The notes under the pieces were generated by a model. That model was given only the letters and a program-made list of their open reading frames with translations. It ran no database searches and was not told the DNA's origin. 13,608 bases of DNA, from NCBI GenBank assembly GCA_030595845.1, contig JAUVCL010000045.1, positions 1 to 13,608 of the forward strand, written 5' to 3'. Made by a program: the position numbers and the translations under genes. Of the stretch, positions 6,194 to 13,607 are shown one piece after another. Positions within the stretch are counted from its first letter, which is position 1; each line of letters starts with the position of its first letter. This stretch comes from Campylobacterota bacterium (GTDB taxonomy: Bacteria > Campylobacterota > Campylobacteria > Campylobacterales > Sulfurovaceae).

Positions 6194-7393
6194 ATGAGTA
6201 TTAAAAATATGACAAAAGAAAAAAACTGGTCAGGTCAGAAATTGGTTTCGACTGACTATATGCTTTTTGAAGCTCCTAGAGAAAAGCACTTCATGACAGG
6301 TTCAGAAGTGACTAAGGAAGCTATCAAAAGATGTACAGTAGATGCATCAGTATCGTATCCTATTACACCTCAGTCAGAAGCGGCTCACCTTATTGGTGAA
6401 TTGTGGGCAGAGGGGTATGTTGGTATGTACTTTAGAGGGGAAAATGAATTTGGTGTTATGTCTGAAGTTGCAGGTTGTGCAATGGCGGGTGCTAGAACAG
6501 TAACAACAACTTCAGGACCTGGTACACTGAGAGCAATGGAAAACTTTCCAATGTGGTCAGGTACTAGAATCCCAGTTCAGCTTATCTTGATGGCTAGAGG
6601 TATTAACTCACCTCTAACAATCCAACCAGATAACTTGGAAGTTACATTTATGCTTGAAACAGGTTGTATGATCTGGTATGCAGAAAATGTTCAAGAACTT
6701 TTCGACATGACTATCGCAGGATTTACAGTAGCAGAAATGCCAGATGTACACGTGCCGATCGTTACTGTTGTTGATGGTTTCTTTGTATCTCATACAAGAG
6801 AATCAGTTATGCTTCCACCGGATGATATCGCATTAATGCCTTATGACCCATACAAAGCACCACTGCCTCCGATAGATTCAGAGATGCCTCCAGGTAGATT
6901 CTTAAGAGATCCATTTGTTATGAAGTCTAACTACATTTCTTATGCAACTCACGCTTCATGGCAGTGGGAAGTTAGATCTGCAGTTGATAGATCTATCCCA
7001 TATGCTAGACATTACTTAAATGGTTTAGCACATGTAACAGGTGACTTAGATGCAGAGATTGTATTTGTTGCTTGTGGTACAGCGTCTCACCAGGCTAAAG
7101 AAGCTAACAGAGAACTTACTAAATTGGGTATTAAATCTAAAGTTGTTAAATTAAGAACGATTAGACCATTCCCACATGCTGAGTTACTAGAAGCTACTAA
7201 AAGTGCTAAACATATCTTTGTTCCAGAATTCAACATCGTTGGCTGGTTAGAAAAAGAAGTTACTCAATCACTTTATGGTAAATCTGAAGCTAAAATTATC
7301 GGTAGACCAAGAGTTGCAGGTGGTATGTCTATGCCAGTTGAAGCTATTCTTCACGAAGTTTTAGAACACGTTAATGAAGAGAAAGGGGCATAA
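6194..7393 (+). CDS. 2-oxoacid:ferredoxin oxidoreductase alpha subunit (PorA/ForA-like), set 2
   Basis: A 399-residue alpha chain paralogous to that at 2409. YPITP lies at 55-59, FRGENEFGVMSE at about 80-91, TSGPG at 106-110, and the likely substrate arginine R135 in MARGINSPLTIQPDN. The C-terminal domain has FVACGTASHQAKEA and VVKLRTIRPFP. Compared with set 1 it has about ten extra N-terminal residues. It also differs around the active site (R-GINSP against R-VVNAP, N/E against E/E after the RxE). These are plausible substrate-specificity differences, but I cannot assign pyruvate or 2-oxoglutarate from them. AGGAGGT at 6183-6189 is an almost ideal ribosome site, perhaps setting higher translation than in set 1. 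Confidence 0.88.
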   Translation: MSIKNMTKEKNWSGQKLVSTDYMLFEAPREKHFMTGSEVTKEAIKRCTVDASVSYPITPQSEAAHLIGELWAEGYVGMYFRGENEFGVMSEVAGCAMAGARTVTTTSGPGTLRAMENFPMWSGTRIPVQLILMARGINSPLTIQPDNLEVTFMLETGCMIWYAENVQELFDMTIAGFTVAEMPDVHVPIVTVVDGFFVSHTRESVMLPPDDIALMPYDPYKAPLPPIDSEMPPGRFLRDPFVMKSNYISYATHASWQWEVRSAVDRSIPYARHYLNGLAHVTGDLDAEIVFVACGTASHQAKEANRELTKLGIKSKVVKLRTIRPFPHAELLEATKSAKHIFVPEFNIVGWLEKEVTQSLYGKSEAKIIGRPRVAGGMSMPVEAILHEVLEHVNEEKGA

Positions 7394-7394
7394 T

Positions 7395-8255
7395 ATGTCA
7401 GTAGATATTTATAAAATTAACCCTGAGTTCAGAGATATCATGCCAAAAGATATCCTTGATCTTGAGGATAATGCAACATGGGGTGCAGAAAAACGTGGTA
7501 TTTCTGACCTTACAGATAAAAAAGAATTATTGGAAGAGCATTCTTTATGTGCTGGTTGTCCTGAGGCAGCTGCATTAAGATATATCTTGACTGCAATTCC
7601 TAAACCGGAAGATACTATCATTGTTAACTCAACTGGTTGTACTTCTTTAATGTTCCCACATATTGCATTACATACTGTGCATTCACTGTTTGGAAACCAA
7701 AATGCGGTTGCATCAGGTATCAAAAGAGCTTTAACTTGGAGATTCCCGGATAAAGATAAAGATGTTGTTGTACTTGCAGGTGATGGTGCAACTGTAGATA
7801 TTGGTCTAGACTATACTTTACAGTCATTCTTTAGACAAGAGAAGATCACAACTATCTGTTTTGATAACGAAGTTTATGCAAACACAGGTGGACAAGAATC
7901 TGGTTCAACTCCAAAAGGTCAAGTATTTAAAATGGCACCAAAAGGTAAAGTTTTTGATAAAGTACCAATGTGGGAACTTGCTGTAACATCAGGATGTCAA
8001 TATTCTGTAAAACTTACTGCATCAGCGCCTAAAGCGGTTGCTAGAGTAGTAAGAGAAGCTATCTTCATTGCAAGAGAACTTGGACCAACATATATCCACC
8101 TTTATACGCCTTGTATCCTTGAAATTGGTTTGAGTGCGAGTGAAGGTTTATGGGAAATGAAAGAACAAGATAAAGACAGATTTGTTTCATTCAAATATGT
8201 TTCTCCTGAAGCAGAAGAATTCTTAAAACAATGTAAGAAGGAGGGACGTTTATAA
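7395..8255 (+). CDS. 2-oxoacid:ferredoxin oxidoreductase beta subunit (PorB/ForB-like), set 2
   Basis: A 286-residue beta chain. The TPP motif runs from G129-D-G131 to DNEVYANTGGQ, and the probable 4Fe-4S ligands are C52 and C55 (CAGC), C82 (TGCT) and C240 (TPCI). I start it at the ATG at 7395, with GGGG at 7385-7388 six bases upstream. An in-frame ATG at 7374 lies inside the alpha gene and would add seven residues without a ribosome site. Seventeen bases of the TPP region (7881-7897) are identical to 4081-4097 in the paralog. Its stop overlaps the gamma start by one base. Confidence 0.9.
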   Translation: MSVDIYKINPEFRDIMPKDILDLEDNATWGAEKRGISDLTDKKELLEEHSLCAGCPEAAALRYILTAIPKPEDTIIVNSTGCTSLMFPHIALHTVHSLFGNQNAVASGIKRALTWRFPDKDKDVVVLAGDGATVDIGLDYTLQSFFRQEKITTICFDNEVYANTGGQESGSTPKGQVFKMAPKGKVFDKVPMWELAVTSGCQYSVKLTASAPKAVARVVREAIFIARELGPTYIHLYTPCILEIGLSASEGLWEMKEQDKDRFVSFKYVSPEAEEFLKQCKKEGRL

Positions 8256-8968
8256 TGGCTAAAGATACTTCAATGGCAAAAGATTCAATTAAAGTCAGAA
8301 TGCCTGCACTTGGTGGTCAAGGTGCTGTTACAGCTGCTCACATTGCAGCTACTGCGGCAGATACAGAAGGTTACTATGCAGTTTCAAATCCATTTTTTGG
8401 TGCTGAAAAAAGAATGGCACCTTCTGAGTCTTATACAAGACTAGGAACTGTACCTATTTATGATAGAGGGGAAGTTATCTATCCTGATATCGTTATGATC
8501 TATCACCCACAAGTTATTACTATGGGTAAATCATATACTATGCCTTTTTATGCAGGTATTAAAGAGAATGGTCTTGTGATCATCAACTCTGATATCGAGC
8601 TTTTAACGGATAAAGACAGAGCATTCTTAGACTCTAAGAATGTAAAAGTACTCACAAGAGACTTTACTAAATTTGCTATTGATATGGCAGGTACTGAACT
8701 TGCAACAAACATGGCAATGCTTGGTGCACTATTTGGTGCACTTGGTAACTTTGGTAAACCAGCAATTGAAGAAGGAATTAAAGATAGATTCCTTAAGAAA
8801 TATGTTGCTTCTGGTGGTACTGCATCACTTGACTCAGTTATCGAGAAAAAGTTTAAGAAAAAAAGAGACTTGATTGAGAAAAACCTTCAAGTTGCATCTG
8901 CTGCTTTTGACCTTACTGAAAAGTGGGCAGAAGAAGTAGGACTTCATCAAATGTTGAAAACAATCTAA
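8255..8968 (+). CDS. 2-oxoacid:ferredoxin oxidoreductase gamma subunit (PorG/ForG-like), set 2
   Basis: A 237-residue gamma chain with ALGGQGAVTAAHIA near the N-terminus, PFFGAEKRMAPSESY, YPDIVMIYHPQV and YVASGGTASLDSVIEKKF. It is closely parallel to the gene at 4466. The start is fixed by TAATG overlap with the beta stop and by AAGGAGGGA 8 nt upstream. MAKDTSMAKDS at the N-terminus contains a small internal repeat, so a second start at residue 7 is possible; the first has the better ribosome spacing. It ends the second set; no delta gene follows, only a hairpin and an unrelated GTPase. Confidence 0.88.
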   Translation: MAKDTSMAKDSIKVRMPALGGQGAVTAAHIAATAADTEGYYAVSNPFFGAEKRMAPSESYTRLGTVPIYDRGEVIYPDIVMIYHPQVITMGKSYTMPFYAGIKENGLVIINSDIELLTDKDRAFLDSKNVKVLTRDFTKFAIDMAGTELATNMAMLGALFGALGNFGKPAIEEGIKDRFLKKYVASGGTASLDSVIEKKFKKKRDLIEKNLQVASAAFDLTEKWAEEVGLHQMLKTI

Positions 8969-8977
8969 TTGTTCTCA

Positions 8978-9006
8978 TAAGAACTGTACGTTATGTACAG
9001 TTCTTA
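8978..9006 (+). terminator. 12-bp perfect hairpin closing the second oxidoreductase set
   Basis: TAAGAACTGTAC and GTACAGTTCTTA pair perfectly around GTTAT, starting 10 nt after the gamma stop. No U-tract follows. Its position marks it as a likely transcript end or 3' stabiliser. Confidence 0.6.
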
Positions 9007-9089
9007 CCCTCTAAATACTATCAAAATATATAGCGTTGTATTTTTATAGCCTTTATGCAATCACTCACATTAATTTTTAAGGTATACGT

Positions 9090-10064
9090 ATGATCTCCTC
9101 TTTTGTAATCACTGGATTTTTAGGTGTTGGTAAAACAACAATGCTTACCAATAGCGTTAAACAATATTTCCCAGATAAAAAAATAGCTATTGTTGTCAAT
9201 GAATTTGGTGACATTGGTGTTGATAGCAAAGTGCTTAGCAATGTATACAGTGAAGTACTTGAGATCTCTGAAGGATGTATCTGTTGTCAATTGGCAGAAG
9301 AGTTTGAAAGCGGTGTGAGAGAGATCATAGAAAAATATGATCCGGAAATTATCTTTGTAGAGACATCTGGTGCCTCTGAGCCTTTCCCTATCTTTTTATC
9401 CTTACAAAACTTGGGTATTTCTGTGGATGGTATCATCTGTGTGGTAGATGCGAAGAACTTTTCATCTTATAAAGACAATTCTACAGCAAAATATCAACTG
9501 GGCGGTTCTAATATTATTGTGTTAAACAAGACTGATCTGGTAAGTGAAGAAGAAGCTTTAGCAGTTGAGAAAGAGTTGGGAGAGATCAAAGAAGAATATA
9601 ACATCAAAAATACCTTCACAGGAAAGGCTATATTCAAGAACTATGTTGTACATAGGGCAGAGCAAGGCTTAGTGAATAAAGAGGTCTTTGATGGTATCTA
9701 CAGGGTAGAAGAAGTAGTAAAGTTTGCCGAAGACTTTAAACATCTTGACCATACAATAAAAGATTCACTTACGCAGAAGGTTGCTTACCTCAAAGAAGAT
9801 ATTGTTTTTGATGATGTAGATGCTGTATTGGAAAATATTCCTAAGAATATTTATAGAGTGAAGGGTGTTATAAAAGTAAAAGATGTACCTAATGCTATAT
9901 TTGTAAATTATTCTTTTGGAGATGTTTCTTTTGAAGAGCTTCCTGAGTATGAAGGTAAATCGCTGCTTATATTTATAGGTGAAGATATAGACCGTAATGT
10001 GGCAAGTTTATGTGATAAATATGAGATCTTAAGTTTACCACTGTTTTCTACCTCTAAGGGATAA
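9090..10064 (+). CDS. COG0523/CobW-family G3E GTPase, probable metallochaperone
   Basis: A 324-residue G3E P-loop GTPase. Walker A is G9-F-L-G-V-G-K-T-T17. The CxCC metal-binding motif C63-I-C-C66 is the family hallmark. E91-T-S-G94 supplies the switch/Walker B region and N146-K-T-D149 the guanine-specificity motif. The C-terminal part (about 230-320) corresponds to the CobW C-terminal domain. Members insert or deliver metals (zinc, cobalt, nickel) using GTP; the metal cannot be read from the sequence. AAGG (9079-9082) lies 7 nt before the ATG. A T-rich spacer separates it from the hairpin upstream, so it probably has its own promoter. Its neighbours downstream are two small Cys/His proteins and zinc-dependent DabA on the opposite strand, which suggests zinc supply as a hypothesis. 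Confidence 0.88.
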   Translation: MISSFVITGFLGVGKTTMLTNSVKQYFPDKKIAIVVNEFGDIGVDSKVLSNVYSEVLEISEGCICCQLAEEFESGVREIIEKYDPEIIFVETSGASEPFPIFLSLQNLGISVDGIICVVDAKNFSSYKDNSTAKYQLGGSNIIVLNKTDLVSEEEALAVEKELGEIKEEYNIKNTFTGKAIFKNYVVHRAEQGLVNKEVFDGIYRVEEVVKFAEDFKHLDHTIKDSLTQKVAYLKEDIVFDDVDAVLENIPKNIYRVKGVIKVKDVPNAIFVNYSFGDVSFEELPEYEGKSLLIFIGEDIDRNVASLCDKYEILSLPLFSTSKG

Positions 10065-10079
10065 AGTTAAGGTGTAGTC

Positions 10080-10106
10080 AGTGTAAATTCTAAAAGAATT
10101 TACACT
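10080..10106. terminator. 12-bp perfect hairpin between convergent genes
   Basis: AGTGTAAATTCT and AGAATTTACACT pair perfectly around AAA. It lies between the GTPase and the converging small gene at 10133, so it may end transcription from both sides. There is no strong U-run on either strand. Confidence 0.6.
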
Positions 10107-10132
10107 ATAGGATTATCTGTTATGAACAGCGT

Positions 10133-10375
10133 CTAACCGCAGTGTCCACCACCACAACAACCACCACCTGAACCTTCTCCAACGCCAATCACAAATTCAT
10201 CACCAGCAGCTGCTCTTGCCGTAAAATGATGTTTTGAACAAAAATCTTCATTCATTGTTTCTGCTATTGCTTGAGAATAAAAAATGGCATCTTCTCTTTT
10301 GTCAAATGATTTTTCTTTTTGAATGTCACTTTTACGAAGACAACCGCATTCTCTTTCTATTTGTACTGTAAACAT
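10133..10375 (-). CDS. Small Cys/His protein with Gly-Cys-His tail, paralog of the upstream gene
   Basis: An 80-residue protein of no family I recognise. The first 60 or so residues align without gaps to the neighbour at 10454. Shared positions include E9, C10, C12, K15-S16, E28-D29-A30, M41-N42, F45-C46, H49, F51 and G58-D59-E60. C10, C12, C46 and H49 could form a metal site. The C-terminal tail GEGSGGGCCGGGHCG is flexible and carries C73, C74, H78 and C79, resembling metal-storage or metal-transfer tails. AGGA lies 6 nt before the ATG. It is probably cotranscribed with the gene at 10454. A link to the nearby GTPase is inferred only from position. Confidence 0.75.
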   Translation of the reverse strand: MFTVQIERECGCLRKSDIQKEKSFDKREDAIFYSQAIAETMNEDFCSKHHFTARAAAGDEFVIGVGEGSGGGCCGGGHCG

Positions 10376-10453
10376 CGTTGATCCTTATTTGAATTAATAA
10401 GGGATAATAGCAACAAGTTCTTAAAGAGATATTAAATAGGAGTAATTTACTCT

Positions 10454-10699
10454 TTAAAGGTCATCTTCGTCATCATCGTCATCATCTTCATCGTCTTCAC
10501 GTAGCTTGGAGCGTATGATGATTTCATCACCCATGTCTTCTGCTTCAAAATAGTGAGTATGGCAAAACTCTTGGTTCATACGGCACTCCATTATTTTTGC
10601 TTTCATGAGTGCATCTTCTTTATCTTCAAAAGTGAGATCATTTTCAAATGCGCTTTTTTTAAAACATCTACATTCGTTTTCTATATGTATTTTTGTCAT
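10454..10699 (-). CDS. Small Cys/His protein with acidic tail, paralog of the downstream gene
   Basis: An 81-residue protein, unrecognised. I start it at the ATG at 10699, with AGGA 6 nt upstream. An upstream in-frame ATG at 10732 has no ribosome site, and only the shorter form aligns gap-free with the paralog at 10133. C10, C12, C46 and H49 are shared, as is the MNxEFCxxH segment; extra residues C39 and H47 are its own. Instead of a Gly/Cys/His tail it ends in about 14 residues of almost only Asp and Glu (EDDEDDDDDDEDDL), which could bind cations. A TATAAAT box at 10747-10741 within a palindrome is a plausible promoter. Confidence 0.75.
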   Translation of the reverse strand: MTKIHIENECRCFKKSAFENDLTFEDKEDALMKAKIMECRMNQEFCHTHYFEAEDMGDEIIIRSKLREDDEDDDDDDEDDL

Positions 10700-10740
10700 G
10701 TTTGTCCTTTTAATTTTATTGAATGATACCACACAAGTGT

Positions 10741-10757
10741 ATTTATACTATAGTATA
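10741..10757 (-). promoter_or_regulatory. Putative promoter with 14-bp palindrome for the small paralog pair
   Basis: TATAAAT reads on the minus strand at 10747-10741 and would start transcription near 10735. It overlaps a perfect 14-bp palindrome, TATACTATAGTATA (10744-10757). A second dyad, ACACAAGTGT (10731-10740), lies next to the predicted start. Both could be regulator sites, or part of the palindrome could be chance in AT-rich DNA. Confidence 0.35.
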
Positions 10758-10785
10758 TTGTTTAGGGTTAGTTAGTGTGACTCCT

Positions 10786-10803
10786 GAGGATCAATAGATC
10801 CTC
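10786..10803 (-). terminator. 7-bp hairpin after dabA
   Basis: GAGGATC and GATCCTC pair perfectly around a 4-nt loop, beginning 6 nt beyond the dabA stop. There is no U-run on the minus strand. A likely 3'-end structure separating dabA from the small paralog genes. Confidence 0.45.
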
Positions 10804-10809
10804 TATAGG

Positions 10810-13398
10810 TTATGCAAGCTCTTTAATAACAATGAATTCACCAAACTCATAGGAGTAGACTTTTTTAGCCGCTTTATCTATAATGATCGGTCTGATCCAT
10901 TCATTTAAGATAAATTCCTTCGCAATAGAGTTTTCAACTGCTTTTGCTACGGTATCTAAAGGGGCTTCCATGTAAGTGAGTAGACGTACGGGCTCATGAT
11001 AGGCTTCACCTTCTAAAAGAACAGACTGTGTAGGAAGACCGATCTTTAAATCACTGTAATTTCCATTATAGACACCAATCTTAGAGACGACATTATGATA
11101 GACCTTTGAGCCTGCACCATAGACCTTGTTATCTACAGTAGAAAAATAGTGCTCAAGGTTGATCCATTCACCTACGACTAGCGGACCATTAAATATACGG
11201 GTGAGAAGATCTGAATTTTCGTTATCGATGCTCGAGTCATAAGAATGTAGAAATAGTCTGTTCCTAAAAGGGATGTGTTTACAAGAGTCTCTTGGCCCGG
11301 CAAACACGCCCATATTACCTGCAAGACCCCATTCTGGTCTAGGTTCAGACCAATCCATGGTTTTAATGAAAAGATCTTTCTGTTCATTGGTATTAGGTAA
11401 GTCCAGGGCTCTTTCCTCTCTTGCTTCAAATGCTGCTTTTTTAAAATCACGCTTCACTTCAGAAAAAAGTTCAAGCTCTTCAGTACTGAGTATATCTGTA
11501 TCATGAAATGTCATTTCATCTGTGGTTGTGACATGCATGGAAGGTATAAATCTTACATCAGCAGGAATGTCTATCCCTTTGCTTTTAAGCTTTTCACGTA
11601 TCTCTGCTTTGTTAGCGATCATACAAAGTGCTCTTGCATTTGGTAAGCTAATGCTCCCTCCACAGGCACCACAATCTAATGCAGATTCAAAAGGATTATT
11701 GTCAGAAACAGAGCCATGTCCGGAGATAATAATAAATTTAGAGAAGTCTTTTACAAGACCTATCATATTGAGAAGGTTTTCTATGTACATGACTTGTTCA
11801 TCTGGGGTAAAACCAACCATGGCAAGTTTTTCTTTTTGAAGATGATAATCTTCAGGGGTGATATGATAAGCGTGCTGTAGTTTTTCAAGTATCTCTGTAG
11901 AGACGCTTGTACAGTGCATCTGATCAAATATCAAGTGTTCCCAAAGTTTATCGATTTCAACTTGGTCAAGTGATATATCTGATTGCGTAGTTAAAACCTC
12001 ATTAATGAGGTTGATATGGAGTTTTTTTACATATTTTTCTATTTCATCACTGCTAAGTTTATCTAGTGTGTAGGTAGTCTTAGGCTTTTTAGGTTTCATT
12101 TTATTAAATAGTTTTTCAGTTTTTTCTGGAAAAAATGTTTTTCCAAAAAGTTTAATACCAAAAATCCATCCAATAGCTTCTACCATGATATAAGGTGTAT
12201 AAGGATTGTTTTTAAGATCAGTCAATACTTTCTTAGTTGTTTTTTGAACACCTTTTTTTGAATTATATTCTTCATGAGATTCGACTGGTATTTCAAAAAC
12301 AATATTCTTTGGCTTGATGACTGCAGGAGCCAAAGCCACTTCATGTGCCTTGTCAAATTCAACAAAGGAGATAGGAATACCGAGAAACCCACCTGCACCA
12401 TACGTTTCGTGTGGGCCAGAATCTTCTACTTTTCTACGCATGGTTTCCGATCTTACATCCAAACAAAAAATAGTGGAGGAAAGAGGTTTCTCATCATAGG
12501 TAGGGGAGGACGTAAATGCATCTACATGCTCAGCTATATAGGTGTCTTCCAAAGATTTTAGCCAGAGAAACCCTTCTTCTTTTTTAAGTAACTCTGCAAA
12601 ATTTGCAAACTCTATGAGTGTCATATCAAGGGCGGGTAGTGACTTTTTAGCAAGCTGTATTTGTAGCGAGTCAAGATTTATTTCATCTTTAACATAGGCA
12701 TCTAAAATTTCTTGATAGTCTTGGTGTTCTTCCATGGCATCATTATAAGTACCCGTAAGCTTACCTTTTGACTGTAAGAGTTTTAATATGGTATAGGCGC
12801 GGTTATCTTTGATATAGGCTTGCAGTTTATCAAAATTATTTATCTTGCCTTCTTTTTGCATATATTTTAATCCAAAATGCAATCTAACGGCCATATAGTC
12901 CATGAGTGATGAAGGGTGTTCTTGTTGTGGATAGTAGTCTTTGTCTTCTGAACGGTATTTGATAAATCCAGCCCATCCATGTAGTTTTAGTATATGCGTT
13001 AAAAAGTATTTTTCTACATCTTTGATCTTGAGTTTTTCCAGAATATCTTGGACATAACTTTCTGAATCACCCGTATGGTTGATATCTTCATAGAGTTTAA
13101 ATGCGTTGAACATACCAAGGTCTCTGTCAGCCATACTTAGCGTAGTTTGCGCCTCATCAAGAAATCGAGCGATATACTCAATAACATCTTTTTCTATGAG
13201 TTCTTTTTCACTTGTACCAAAGAGTGCATCATGTATCTCATAGAGTGTCATATGTTCTGTTAGTGACTCTATCCATGCCTCTTTGTTCAGGTAGATAGAT
13301 TTCTCTTCAAGGTAGGTATGTAGTTCATCATCTATATTATTTATTTTTAGCTCTTCATAACTTCTGAAACTATCCCATAGTGGGCTTATTTCCAGCAT
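10810..13398 (-). CDS. dabA: Probable inorganic carbon transporter subunit DabA (DUF2309/UPF0753)
   Basis: A large cytoplasmic-face subunit of the energy-coupled DAB system that accumulates bicarbonate. DabA is a beta-carbonic-anhydrase-like zinc protein that works with a membrane partner, DabB. The 862-residue product shows FCLDVRSE with C312 and D314, and ISGHGS...LDCGACGG with H561 and C576. These match the zinc-site residues reported for Halothiobacillus DabA (C351, D353, H524, C539), including the 15-residue step from His to Cys. The segment between the two halves is about 75 residues longer than that numbering implies, and holds a Lys-rich region (about 430-460). The ATG overlaps the end of the upstream partial gene by 13 bp with no strong ribosome site, so translational coupling is likely. 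No stop-free extension upstream offers another start. Confidence 0.9.
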   Translation of the reverse strand: MLEISPLWDSFRSYEELKINNIDDELHTYLEEKSIYLNKEAWIESLTEHMTLYEIHDALFGTSEKELIEKDVIEYIARFLDEAQTTLSMADRDLGMFNAFKLYEDINHTGDSESYVQDILEKLKIKDVEKYFLTHILKLHGWAGFIKYRSEDKDYYPQQEHPSSLMDYMAVRLHFGLKYMQKEGKINNFDKLQAYIKDNRAYTILKLLQSKGKLTGTYNDAMEEHQDYQEILDAYVKDEINLDSLQIQLAKKSLPALDMTLIEFANFAELLKKEEGFLWLKSLEDTYIAEHVDAFTSSPTYDEKPLSSTIFCLDVRSETMRRKVEDSGPHETYGAGGFLGIPISFVEFDKAHEVALAPAVIKPKNIVFEIPVESHEEYNSKKGVQKTTKKVLTDLKNNPYTPYIMVEAIGWIFGIKLFGKTFFPEKTEKLFNKMKPKKPKTTYTLDKLSSDEIEKYVKKLHINLINEVLTTQSDISLDQVEIDKLWEHLIFDQMHCTSVSTEILEKLQHAYHITPEDYHLQKEKLAMVGFTPDEQVMYIENLLNMIGLVKDFSKFIIISGHGSVSDNNPFESALDCGACGGSISLPNARALCMIANKAEIREKLKSKGIDIPADVRFIPSMHVTTTDEMTFHDTDILSTEELELFSEVKRDFKKAAFEAREERALDLPNTNEQKDLFIKTMDWSEPRPEWGLAGNMGVFAGPRDSCKHIPFRNRLFLHSYDSSIDNENSDLLTRIFNGPLVVGEWINLEHYFSTVDNKVYGAGSKVYHNVVSKIGVYNGNYSDLKIGLPTQSVLLEGEAYHEPVRLLTYMEAPLDTVAKAVENSIAKEFILNEWIRPIIIDKAAKKVYSYEFGEFIVIKELA

Positions 13399-13607
13399 AA
13401 ATATTTTAGCCGAACTTGCGTAATTTTCACTATTCCTTTTTTACGATATTTCCAATTGACAATTACACCTTTTTCAATATTAGAAACAATTGATTCTAAC
13501 TCGTTTGACAACACTTCTTCTTTTGCATCTTTTTCTCTTACTTTTTTTGTATTCACGTATTTGATATCAACATTTTCAAATATTACTATAAAATCATTTT
13601 CGATAAT
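13386..13607 (-). CDS. C-terminal end of an unrecognised protein, open at the window edge
   Basis: A 73-codon open frame enters from the window end and stops at TAA 13388-13386, inside dabA. The 13-bp overlap and shared direction imply one operon with dabA. The visible part is soluble and rich in Lys, Glu, Val and Ile (for example VIFENVDIKYVNTKKVREK and IEKGVIVNWKYRKKGIVKIT). It has no membrane helix. The known partner DabB is a NuoL-like multi-helix membrane protein, and this end does not look like one. No in-frame ATG is inside the window, so it is a true partial gene. I cannot name it. Confidence 0.6.
   Translation of the reverse strand: MIENDFIVIFENVDIKYVNTKKVREKDAKEEVLSNELESIVSNIEKGVIVNWKYRKKGIVKITQVRLKYLCWK

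Noticed and set aside
7374..7394. Upstream ATG for the set 2 beta subunit
   Set aside because: It lies within the end of the alpha gene with no ribosome site; GGGG is well placed for 7395.
11522..11839. 105-codon plus-strand frame inside dabA
   Set aside because: Antisense shadow of a clearly conserved DabA segment that includes its zinc ligands.
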